Assembly (NCBI GenBank): GCA_963754125.1
Contig: CAVWEX010000014.1
Coordinates: forward strand, 868,001-932,000
DNA from: RPQJ01 sp963754125
Lineage (GTDB): Bacteria; Pseudomonadota; Gammaproteobacteria; Steroidobacterales; Steroidobacteraceae
Length of the DNA stretch: 64,000 bases
Direction of reading: 5' to 3'
Positions 9,162 to 16,729 of this stretch are shown here, piece after piece. Within the stretch, counting starts at the first letter, position 1; every line of letters starts with the position of its first letter. Position numbers and translations under genes: made by a program. Below the pieces are notes generated by a model. That model was not told the DNA's origin, made no database searches, and was given only the letters and a program-made list of their open reading frames with translations.

Positions 9162-10082
9162 TCACCCTTGTTCCCAGTTAATCGACCGATTATCGCAGTG
9201 CAACAGGCGCCGCGACAAACGCTCCGTCGGCTCCCCGCCGGCGGCTGAACCGTCCGGGAAGCGGCGGCGGTACCAGAGCCACTGCACGTAGTCGAAGGCC
9301 CAGCGTGCCGAGTCGACCAGGGCCCGGTCGGCGGCCGGCAACGCCCCGTAGGACTCGAGGAACATCTCGGTGGGTGCCGGGTCGAGCTCGTGCATCGCGA
9401 GGAACCCCGCGAGGTCCATCAGCGGATCGCCCCGCCCGCCGTATTCCCAGTCCACCAGCCAGAGCCGGCGACCGTCGTCGAGCAGGTTGAGGTGGTGCAG
9501 GTCGTGGTGGCAGAGCGCGGGCGTGTAGCTGCGACCGTCGAGGCGGGCGAAGGCTCGCGTCGCCCGATCGTGCAGGATCGCCCCGTCCGAACCGCCCGGC
9601 CCGTCCGGCAGCCCCGCGGCCAGCCGACGCGCCTGCTGCGAATAGCTCACCGTCTGCACGCCCGCCGGCACCGGCAGCGCGTGCAGGCAGCGCAGCAGCC
9701 CGGCGACCCGGCGCAGGTTGGCTTCGACCCGCAGGTCCGTGGCCTGCCAGGGCGCGCCGTCGACGAAGCGGGTCACCAGCAGGCCCGCCGCCGGCTCGCA
9801 GGCCAGGACCTCCGGTGCGAGTCCCGCGGTCGAGACCGCGCGGAGCAGCACGCACTCGCTCGCGCGATCGACGCCAAGCGCCGCCGCCCCCGGGTGCCCG
9901 AGGCGTACGAACCACGATTCACCTGCGACATCGAGCCGCCAGGCGCGGTTGCTGAGGCCGCCTTCGATCCGGCTCAGGTCGCCATCGGCCAGCGCGCGCG
10001 TCGTCGCGCAATCGCGCAGCCGGCGGCGCAACTCGACCTCGGCCGCCGGTCCGTCGTCCGTCGGTTCGCTGGGCTCAGGCAC
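9162..10082 (-). CDS. Aminoglycoside/choline-kinase-fold phosphotransferase, probable thiamine kinase
   Basis: Protein-kinase-like small-molecule kinase (APH / choline kinase family), 306 residues. The catalytic loop 'LCHHDLHHLNLL' (HxDxxxxN) and the metal-binding 'DWEYGGRGDPLMDLAGF' are present, as is an N-terminal nucleotide-binding lobe with 'EGGLSNRAWRLDV'. The family includes choline kinase and thiamine kinase (ThiK/YcfN). Its place as the last gene of an operon that starts with a TPP riboswitch and contains a PnuC/PnuT-type transporter argues for phosphorylation of imported thiamine; that is inference from context. It starts at a GTG and overlaps the transporter by 8 bases, which suggests translational coupling. 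Confidence 0.85.
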   Translation of the reverse strand: MPEPSEPTDDGPAAEVELRRRLRDCATTRALADGDLSRIEGGLSNRAWRLDVAGESWFVRLGHPGAAALGVDRASECVLLRAVSTAGLAPEVLACEPAAGLLVTRFVDGAPWQATDLRVEANLRRVAGLLRCLHALPVPAGVQTVSYSQQARRLAAGLPDGPGGSDGAILHDRATRAFARLDGRSYTPALCHHDLHHLNLLDDGRRLWLVDWEYGGRGDPLMDLAGFLAMHELDPAPTEMFLESYGALPAADRALVDSARWAFDYVQWLWYRRRFPDGSAAGGEPTERLSRRLLHCDNRSINWEQG

Positions 10083-10713
10083 GCGCCGGTCCGCGCGCCG
10101 CCCCGCACCCGCGGGCGAGATCGGCCCGCCAGGCGTAGAACCCGCGTACCGCGATCACGACGTACAGCACGAACAACGCGGCCGTGGCGTGGAACCCCTG
10201 GCTCCAGTAGAGCGCCGCCGCGATCGTGTCGACGACGATCCAGTAGAGCCAGTTCTCGAGCACCTTGCGCGCCACGAGCCAGGTGGCGAGCACGCTCGCC
10301 CAGGCGACGAAGGCGTCCACGTACGGCACCCACCCACCGGCGGCACGCCCGAGGAGCCAGCCGTTCACCAGCGTGGCGGCGAGCACGAGCCCGATGCCGG
10401 ACGCGTGCCGCCCCGCGCTCCAGCGCGACACCGGCAGCGACGTGCCTTCGCCGTCGCCCCGCCATGCGCGCCAGCCGTAAACGGCCATGCCGATATAAAA
10501 CAACTGCAGCGCCGCCTGCATGACGAGTCCGCCGCGCGCGAACAGCACGAGGTAGATCGCGGAGCTCGCGATCGCGAAGGCCCAGCACCAGGGATTCTGC
10601 CGCACCGCGAGCAGCAGGTACGCGAGCGCGAGCGCCACCGCCACCCACTCGAGCACGGGTATTGCAGCGAAGGACGCAAGCAGCGTGGACATGAATTCGC
10701 GCGTTGCGCTCAC
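10075..10713 (-). CDS. PnuC/PnuT-family transporter, probable thiamine importer
   Basis: Inner-membrane facilitator of the PnuC family, 212 residues with about seven predicted membrane helices. Family signatures are visible in 'LQLFYIGMAVYGWRAW' and 'ENWLYWIVVDTIAAALY' (the NWxxWxxxD motif of the substrate site). PnuC proteins carry nicotinamide riboside; the PnuT branch carries thiamine and is typically linked to TPP riboswitches. Because this operon is TPP-led and holds a thiamine-binding YkoF-like protein, I favour thiamine. Substrate trapping would come from the kinase encoded next. It starts at a GTG that overlaps the previous stop (GTGA); an internal ATG at 10692 is an alternative start. 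Confidence 0.87.
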   Translation of the reverse strand: MSATREFMSTLLASFAAIPVLEWVAVALALAYLLLAVRQNPWCWAFAIASSAIYLVLFARGGLVMQAALQLFYIGMAVYGWRAWRGDGEGTSLPVSRWSAGRHASGIGLVLAATLVNGWLLGRAAGGWVPYVDAFVAWASVLATWLVARKVLENWLYWIVVDTIAAALYWSQGFHATAALFVLYVVIAVRGFYAWRADLARGCGAARGPARA

Positions 10714-10967
10714 TCGTCGCCGGACGGCGGCGCCCCGCCCAGCACCTTCATCACGAACACCGCGCGCGCCTCGCCCGAGAACGTGGCCTTCGTTTCCTCG
10801 GCCAGCGCGGCGAACACGCGGTCATGCTCGCCCGCGACCTGCGTGCTCATGGCGTTGGTCTCGACGACGAGCCCCGGCTGGCGATTCAGGCGCTCGATGA
10901 AGTCCTTGATGGGCGGGATGTAGTCGGCGTCGAGCGGATACAGGCTGATGTCTACGGCGATGCGCAT
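10710..10967 (-). CDS. YkoF/MTH1187-like thiamine-binding protein
   Basis: Small soluble protein of 85 residues starting 'MRIAVDISLYPLDADYI'. The alternating beta strands, the family-type segment 'IKDFIERLNRQPGLVVETN' and the 'MSTQVAGEHDRVFAAL' stretch match the thiamine-binding YkoF / MTH1187 ferredoxin-like fold, in which one such domain binds thiamine or HMP at a dimer interface. No signal peptide is visible, so it acts in the cytoplasm unless the start is wrong. It lies between the receptor and the transporter in the TPP-riboswitch operon and may buffer or hand over thiamine to the kinase. It is separated from the receptor by 156 bases containing an inverted repeat, and overlaps the transporter start. 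Confidence 0.75.
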   Translation of the reverse strand: MRIAVDISLYPLDADYIPPIKDFIERLNRQPGLVVETNAMSTQVAGEHDRVFAALAEETKATFSGEARAVFVMKVLGGAPPSGDE

Positions 10968-11013
10968 GGGTCGTGCTCCAGGTATTCGATCGGGTTCAGG
11001 GGCTCCGCTGCGT

Positions 11014-11128
11014 GATGATGGCACTCGGTAGACGGCCGGCCGGGACGCCGCAAGTACGTCCCTGTAGGCTCGCGCGCCACATCCCTGCGGCGCGACGCCC
11101 GGCCCACCGTCTACCGAGTGCCATCATC
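11014..11128. repeat. REP-like inverted repeat inside the thiamine operon (copy 2)
   Basis: Perfect 22-base arms at 11014-11035 (GATGATGGCACTCGGTAGAC + GG) and 11107-11128 enclose a structured 71-base interior with CAAGTACGTCCCTGTAGG and GCGCCACATCCCTGCGG motifs. The arm nearest the receptor gene supplies that gene's TGA stop codon (11124-11126). The motifs resemble the dispersed 'GTACATCCCTGTAGGCTC' repeats common between genes of gammaproteobacteria. A hairpin here could terminate part of the transcripts after the receptor and so set the ratio of receptor to downstream genes. Confidence 0.8.
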
Positions 11129-13260
11129 GCAGGGACCAGCTGATCGTCACGCCGAACTGCCGCGGATCGCCCTGCTGAACGTACAGCTTGTCGGCGAAAT
11201 CGGGCGGTTCGAGGCCGAAGTAGAAGCCGCGAACCGCGAAGCGCTCGTCGAGTACGTTGCGGCCCCAGGCGTGCACCGACCAGCGCTCGCCTGCGTAGCC
11301 GGCGCGCAGGTTCAGCAAAGAGTACGACTCGCGAACGCTCATCGTGGCTCGCGTCGAAATAGAAGGCGTCGCTGCCGGAGAGGTCGGCGCGCGCCATCCA
11401 GCCGCGGCCGTCGTTCCACTCGGCCGAGAGCGAGTACTGCCAGCCGGGCGCGTGCGCCTGCTCGCGGCCGTCGAGGTCGCGATCGCCGTAGCGATAGCCG
11501 AGGTACTCCGAGTGCAGCAGCCCGAGCGTGGCGCCGAGGGTGAGCTCGGGGCGTGCACGCCAGGCAAGCGAAGTCTCGAGGCCCGCATTGCGGCCACGGG
11601 ACGCGTTGTCGGTGTAGAAGACGTAGGACAGCGGGTCGCCCGGGTCGAGCTGGAACGAGGTCGCCACCTGCTGCGACTCGCGCCACATGTGGAACACCGC
11701 CAGTTCCGCCGACAGCGTGCCGTCGTCGCTCGAATGCCGCAGGCCACCCTCGAGGTTCCAAAGGTACTCGGGATCGAATTCGCGCCGTTCCTCGGGCACC
11801 AGCGCACCGATGTTGAAGCCGCCGGCCTTGTAGCCGCGGCTCGCCGTGACGTACCAGCCGCTGCGCTCGCCGAGGTCGCCGGCGAGCGAGAGGTGACCGC
11901 CCGCGAGCGTGTCGCGGGGCGAGAAGCTCGCGCCGTCGCTGTCGTCGTAGTCGGCCGATCGGGTCTCGACGCGCAGGCCGCTCGAGAGCACGAGGCTGTC
12001 GCCGAGGCCCCACTCGGCCTCGCCGTACATCGCCGCGTTCACGGCCTCGTAGCCGGCGTCGAGCAGCGGCCTCAGCAACTCGCCCGCGAACTCGTCGCGC
12101 TGGAGCGTGTCCTCCTCGAGCCGCAGCGCATAGACGCCCACCAGCCAACCGAAACCGTCGTCGCGGGCCGTGGCCGCGCTCACGAGGCGCAAGTCCTGGC
12201 TCAACGTGCGGCGCGTGCGGTCGTAGCGCGAAAAGTAGTCGTAGGGCGCGTACTCGCCCCAGTAGGCATCGTTGCCCCAGTCGCCGTCGAAGCTGTAGAC
12301 GATGTCCGAGTCTGCGGACGCGGTGATGCTCTGCAAGGTCGCGACGCCGACGCGGCCCGTGATGCGGGCGGCGGCGCCACTCGAGCGCTGCGCGTCGCGG
12401 CCCGGCCGGTCGGAGATCGTGTCGAAGGAATTGTCGGGCGCAAACGCGTCGAAGCCGTTGTCGAGGTCGGCGTGCAGCAGCGTGAGGCCCAGCCGCCAGC
12501 CGTCCACCGGCTCGAAGGCGAGCCGCCCGCGGACCGTGAGCTCGTCGCGACCGTTGGTGTCGTCGCGATCGAGGTAGCGGTTGTGCCGAAAGCCGTCGCT
12601 GCGGGACTGCTGGGCGGCCAGCCTCCACGCACCGCCGTCGCCGACTCCGAGACCGACTGCGCCGCCGGCGACCAGCCCGGCCGACCACAGGCCGTCGTCC
12701 CCGGCACTGAATTCCGTCATCAGCTCCTGCTCCGGTCGCGGGGCGCGGGTACGGACGTTGATGAGTCCCGCGAGCGCGTTGGCGCCGTAGCGCGTGCCCT
12801 GCGGACCGCGCAGCACCTCGACCTGCTCGACGTCGAAGGAGGTGGCCGGCATGCCGACGCCGCTGAAGTCGATGTCGTCGATGAGAAACCCGACCGACGG
12901 GTTGGGAGCACCCTGGTACTGCTCGAGCTCGCCCACCCCGCGCACCTGGAAGAACCGCGGCCGGGACGTGCCGCCGGACCAGTTCAGGTTCGGCACCAGC
13001 CCCAGCACGTCCTGAAGGTGCTGCAGACCCGCCGACTGGAGCACGTCGGCGTCGAGCACGGTGGTGCTGGCCGGGAACTCCGAGGCCGGGGCCGGGCGCA
13101 GCGAGGCCGTGACGACGATTTCTTCGAGCGGTTCTGTCGGCCCGGACTCACTGGCCTGCGCAGGAGCACCCGACGCGAGCGCAGCCACTACGCAGAATCC
13201 TTTTAGACTTCGGGCGTAAACAGCTGAAAAACTACAATAAATGACTTCGACGAGATGCAC
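11124..13260 (-). CDS. TonB-dependent receptor, TPP-riboswitch controlled, probable thiamine receptor (frameshifted)
   Basis: Outer-membrane TonB-dependent receptor of about 711 residues. A signal-like stretch 'VVAALASGAPAQA' is followed by a TonB box 'EEIVVTA', a plug domain with 'VEQVEVLRGPQGTRYGANA' and 'GLINVRTRAP', then a barrel rich in aromatic beta strands ending 'FGVTISWSLR'. A one-base shift near 11330-11345 moves the last 70 residues to another frame. The GTG at 13258-13260 starts right after the riboswitch; a second candidate is the GTG at 13186-13188, preceded by AAAAGGA, but it leaves a very short signal peptide. The TPP leader makes thiamine or a derivative the likely cargo. Confidence 0.92.
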
Positions 13261-13263
13261 GAT

Positions 13264-13376
13264 ACCTGCTCCCTACGCCGGTACTAACCGGATCAGGTTC
13301 AACGGGTTCGCCGGTGAGCGGCTCGCACCGCGGTCGGCATCTCAGGCCCAGTCAGGCCACCCCAAGGTGAGGCGCA
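13264..13376 (-). promoter_or_regulatory. TPP (THI-box) riboswitch
   Basis: Read on the minus strand, the leader holds the THI-box core: GGGGTGGCC..., then 'CTGAGATG', then 'GAACCTGATCCGGTTAGTAC' and 'CGGCGTAGGGAG', in the right order and spacing for the aptamer that binds thiamine pyrophosphate. Between them a variable P3 arm (CGCGGTGCGAGCCGCTC) is present. P1 can pair the 5' CTC-CCT with the 3' AGGGAG. A TATACT -10-like hexamer at 13381-13376 would start the RNA at about base 13370, at the aptamer's 5' edge. Family knowledge: ligand binding lowers expression, so the operon should be on when TPP is scarce. Confidence 0.96.
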
Positions 13377-13473
13377 GTATAGCCGCGGCGCCCACCGGCA
13401 CGTACCAGTCCGGTTGACGGCGGGGACGCCCTCAGGACTAATGCGCCTCCCCCAGCCCTGGATCGACCGCTCA

Positions 13474-14382
13474 ATGGCCAAGCGCACGTGCCGCCTGTTC
13501 CTCATCGACACCTTTACGCAAGACCTCTTCTGCGGGAACCCGGCCGCCGTCGTGCTCGACGCGGAGCAGCTGACGGACGAGGAAATGCACCGCATCGCGC
13601 GGGAGATCCACGAGGAAGTGGCGTTCGTGCTGGCCTCGGACTCGCCGGAGTACGACGTCGAGGTGCGGTTCTTCTCGCCGAAGCGCGAGGTGACCTTCGT
13701 CGGACACGCAACCGTTGCGGCCCATTACGCCCGGGCGCTCACCCTCGGCGTGCCGAAGGGCCGCGTCCGGCAGAAGTCGGGCAACTGGATCGTCGAGGTC
13801 GAGGTGAGCGGGCGCGGACCCGACCTGCGGGTCGCCATCCACCAGAGTCCGGCGACCTTCGGGCCCGTGGTGCCCGAGGAACGCCGCGGCGCCGTCCTCG
13901 ACGCACTCGGCATCAGCTCCTCGAGCCTGCATCCGTCCTGCCCCATGCAGGTGCTGAGCAAGGCGAACTCGCGCCTGCTGATCGGACTGCGCTCGCCCGA
14001 GACGCTGGATTCGATGCAGCCCGACATGGATGCACTCGAGCACCTCACGCCGCACGTCGGCGCGGACGGCTTCTTCGTGTTTGCGATCAAGCCGGATACC
14101 GACCCGCTCACGACCGAGTCGCGCATGTTCTGCCCCGCGATTGGCATCCCCGAGGACCCAGTGAGCGGCAACGCGCACGGCATGCTCGGCGTGTACCTGC
14201 TGAGCAACGGCCTCCTCTCCGTCGGTGCGGACGGCACGGCGCGGTTCGTCGGCCACCAGGGCCGCTTCGTCGAGCGGCCGGGGACCGTCGAGGTGAACGT
14301 GACCGCGTCGGGCAAGCGCGCCACCGGCGTGAGCGTCGCCGGCCACGCCGTCGTCGTGTACCAGGCCGAACTGCAGCTCTGA
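13474..14382 (+). CDS. PhzF-family isomerase/epimerase
   Basis: Protein of the PhzF family with the diaminopimelate-epimerase-like fold, 302 residues from the ATG at 13474 ('MAKRTCRLFLIDTF'). Family motifs visible are 'FCGNPAAVVLDA' near the N-terminus, the catalytic Glu region 'REIHEEVAFVL', 'FFSPKREVTFVGHATVAA', and 'IPEDPVSGNAHGMLGVYL' in the C-terminal half. PhzF itself isomerises a phenazine precursor, but most homologues outside phenazine clusters have unknown substrates, and no phenazine genes are present here. It is divergent from the TPP-led operon and convergent with the following metallo-hydrolase (24-base gap). The frame is intact. Confidence 0.88.
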   Translation: MAKRTCRLFLIDTFTQDLFCGNPAAVVLDAEQLTDEEMHRIAREIHEEVAFVLASDSPEYDVEVRFFSPKREVTFVGHATVAAHYARALTLGVPKGRVRQKSGNWIVEVEVSGRGPDLRVAIHQSPATFGPVVPEERRGAVLDALGISSSSLHPSCPMQVLSKANSRLLIGLRSPETLDSMQPDMDALEHLTPHVGADGFFVFAIKPDTDPLTTESRMFCPAIGIPEDPVSGNAHGMLGVYLLSNGLLSVGADGTARFVGHQGRFVERPGTVEVNVTASGKRATGVSVAGHAVVVYQAELQL

Positions 14383-14406
14383 CCGGTGCTGCGCCGTCCG
14401 GCGCGT

Positions 14407-15231
14407 TCAGCCACCGAGCCAGCGGTAACGCTCGCCGTCGACCTCCACCCGTCCCTCCTCCACCAGCTTCACGGCGTGCGCCAGCAGCGAGTGGCGTGCG
14501 TAGACATGCATGAACTTCGGCACGTCGTCGTAGACCTCGGACAGCACCTCGTCGAGGGTCGCCGCGCCACGCTTTGCGAGCGCTCGCACCAGCCTCGCCT
14601 CGCGCGCGAGCCGGTGCGCGATGACTCGATCGATCTCGGCGATCGCCTTCGGATTGAGCGCGCCGTGCCCGGGCGCGAGCGCGGCGAGCGGCAATTCACG
14701 CAGCCGGCGCAGCGAGTCGAGGTACAGCCGCATCGATCCGTCGGGCGGGATGATGATCACCGTCGAGCCGCTCATCAGGTGGTCGCCGGTGAAGAGCAGT
14801 CCCGAGGCCTCGAGCAGCAGGCACACGTGGTTCGACGCGTGGCCCGGCGTGTGGACGGCGCGCAGCACCACGCCGCCCGCCTCGATGCACTCGCCGTCGG
14901 CGAGCCCAGCATCGGGCGCAAAGCTCGGATCCTGGTAGCCGTCGTCCGGCGCCGGCAGGCCCAGCACCGGCGCGCCCGTCCGCTCGCGCAGCCACGCGGC
15001 GCCCGGCGAATGATCGGGATGCGAGTGCGTGCAGACGATGCGCTCGACCACGCCGCCCGCCGCCGCGAGCACGCGCTCGAGGTGCGCGGGCTCCTCGCAG
15101 CCAGGATCGATCACCACCGGCCGCCCGCGACCCACGACGTAGGTGTTGGTGCCCGCACCGGTGAGCGGACCGGCGTTCGGGGCGACGATGCGCCACACGG
15201 CGTCCGCGATCTGCTGGACGGCGCCGGTCAC
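14407..15231 (-). CDS. MBL-fold metallo-hydrolase (LACTB2/glyoxalase II-like)
   Basis: Metallo-beta-lactamase fold hydrolase, 274 residues. The zinc motif is 'CTHSHPDHSPG' (HxHxDH), with further ligands in 'VHTPGHASNHVCLL' and 'LFTGDHLMSGST', and 'LAPGHG' towards the C-terminus. After about residue 215 a winged-helix-like tail ('AHAVKLVEEGRVEVDGERY') is typical of the LACTB2-type subgroup, whose members act as nucleases or thioesterases. The exact substrate is not readable. It overlaps no neighbour and is 28 bases downstream of the GumN-like gene on the same strand. Confidence 0.9.
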   Translation of the reverse strand: MTGAVQQIADAVWRIVAPNAGPLTGAGTNTYVVGRGRPVVIDPGCEEPAHLERVLAAAGGVVERIVCTHSHPDHSPGAAWLRERTGAPVLGLPAPDDGYQDPSFAPDAGLADGECIEAGGVVLRAVHTPGHASNHVCLLLEASGLLFTGDHLMSGSTVIIIPPDGSMRLYLDSLRRLRELPLAALAPGHGALNPKAIAEIDRVIAHRLAREARLVRALAKRGAATLDEVLSEVYDDVPKFMHVYARHSLLAHAVKLVEEGRVEVDGERYRWLGG

Positions 15232-15259
15232 GGGCAGGGCCTCGGCGTCGAAATCGGCA

Positions 15260-16261
15260 TCAGGGATCCTCGACCACGTAGCCCCGGGCGCGCAACTGTG
15301 CGACGAACCCGTCGGGCTTGAGGATCTGGTCGATGGACAGCACGGCTACGGTCGAACGGTTGTCCGCAAGCGCCGCTTCCACCGCATCGAGCCAGGCCGC
15401 GGCGCGACGCGCGGGCCAGTCCGTGTAGCCGCGGTCCTGCATCACCTGCGCATTCATCGCCACCGCGATGCAGGCGCTGGCGTTGTCCACCGGAGCGAGC
15501 GCGCGCAGCTTCTCGACGTCGCCTATCGCCCAGGCATTGGCGCGCACCTTCATCAGGTCGAGATCGGATTCGAGCCGCTCGATCGTCTTGGCGAAACATT
15601 CGACGTCGTCGAGCGGCGCCTGCTTGAACTCCTTGATCGCCGCGCGCGGCTTGTCGATCCGGACCGTGACCTCGGGCTCGACGATCTTCACCTTCGCCTT
15701 GCGCGCCAGCTTCTCGACCGCGGGCCAGACGACGCCGAACGGCTCGAGCCCCGACTTGCGCAGCGCCTTCTCGTACAGCTCCTGGGCGGCGAAGATCGGG
15801 CGCCACTTCTCGACGTCGCCGTCCTTGCCGATGTAGCGCTGCTTGAGCGGCAGCCAGCGCGCATACAGCTCGGCCGGCACGACGTCCTCGAGCCGCGCAT
15901 CGTCCGGGTTGCGCCGCAACCCCACGAGCGACGGCAGCAGGGTCACGCCACCGAGCGGTCCGACGCTGGCCCGCATCGAGACCGGGGCGATGACCGCCTG
16001 CGACTCGGCGAGCGCGGCTTCGAGTTCGGCGGAGCGCCAGCTGAGCTTCTTCGGCAGCGGGCCGTAGGAGCCCAGGATCCACAGCACGTGATCCGTACCG
16101 CCGGACGGACGGGTTACCTTCCAAAGACCTGGGCCGGGCTGCTGGCCGGTCACCAGCACTTCCTCGATCGGCGGCGGCGGTTCCTCGACGGCCGCGGCGC
16201 ATGCGCTGCCGCACGCGAGCAGCACGAATCCCGTCGCGATCCCCGCCCAGATGGTCCTCAC
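15260..16261 (-). CDS. TraB/GumN family secreted protein
   Basis: 333-residue protein with an N-terminal signal peptide ('GFVLLACGSACAAAV'; the Cys could also be a lipobox, though spacing is not ideal). The body shows the TraB/GumN pattern: 'GLWKVTRPSGGTDHVLWILGS' early, a central helical part, and C-terminal 'WLDAVEAALADNRSTVAVL'. Family members are metal-dependent peptidase-like (Tiki/TraB fold), but the usual paired GxxH / HxxH-type ligands are weakly conserved here: 'ILGSYGPLPKKL' has Tyr where 'GTxH' is normally found. It may therefore be catalytically impaired. Role unknown; likely periplasmic. Confidence 0.82.
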   Translation of the reverse strand: MRTIWAGIATGFVLLACGSACAAAVEEPPPPIEEVLVTGQQPGPGLWKVTRPSGGTDHVLWILGSYGPLPKKLSWRSAELEAALAESQAVIAPVSMRASVGPLGGVTLLPSLVGLRRNPDDARLEDVVPAELYARWLPLKQRYIGKDGDVEKWRPIFAAQELYEKALRKSGLEPFGVVWPAVEKLARKAKVKIVEPEVTVRIDKPRAAIKEFKQAPLDDVECFAKTIERLESDLDLMKVRANAWAIGDVEKLRALAPVDNASACIAVAMNAQVMQDRGYTDWPARRAAAWLDAVEAALADNRSTVAVLSIDQILKPDGFVAQLRARGYVVEDP

Positions 16262-16292
16262 GATGAGATGCTCTCCTTCGTCGCGAAACGGC

Positions 16293-16580
16293 TCAGGCGG
16301 CGTCGCTCGACTCGACGTTCACCTCGATCCCGCCGAGATACCGCGCGACGGTATTGAACAGCCAGCAGCTGATCGGCACGAAGATGAGTCCCCCCAGGCC
16401 GTAGAGGACCGGCATCATCAGGAAGAAGCCGAGGCCGGGCGCCGGCTCGCCTGGGGCCGGTGGAACAATCAGGCTGATCAGGCCCAGCAGGACTCCGACG
16501 GCCAGACCCAGGACGAAATAGATCGCGGCGAAGACCTTCGCGGCCTGCCAGGGCGCAATGCGGGTGACGGTTCTTTTCAT
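16293..16580 (-). CDS. Small two- to three-helix membrane protein of unknown function
   Basis: 95-residue protein starting 'MKRTVTRIAPWQAAKVFA'. Two long hydrophobic stretches are visible ('AIYFVLGLAVGVLLGLISLI' and 'FFLMMPVLYGLGGLIFVPIS'), followed by 'WLFNTVARYLGGIEVNVE', which is typical of small inner-membrane proteins annotated as DUF3566-like. No catalytic motif is seen. It is co-directional with and 31 bases upstream of the GumN-like gene, so the two are probably co-transcribed. The function is not known. Confidence 0.75.
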   Translation of the reverse strand: MKRTVTRIAPWQAAKVFAAIYFVLGLAVGVLLGLISLIVPPAPGEPAPGLGFFLMMPVLYGLGGLIFVPISCWLFNTVARYLGGIEVNVESSDAA

Positions 16581-16729
16581 GAGTTCTCTCCCCGGCGGGA
16601 TGCCGGCCGGCGCCGCAGCATAGTGGCTCGGGCGACGCGATGCACTCGTGCATCAGCGGCAGCGCAAGGACGCGTTCCACGCCCGAGCCGGCCAGCCGTT
16701 AGAATTCGCGCGCAACGCAAGGAATCCCC

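Noticed and set aside
11344..13206. A 620-codon plus-strand frame opposite the TonB receptor
   Set aside because: Antisense shadow with Val/Ala/Arg-rich low-complexity content and no homology; the receptor on the minus strand is certain.
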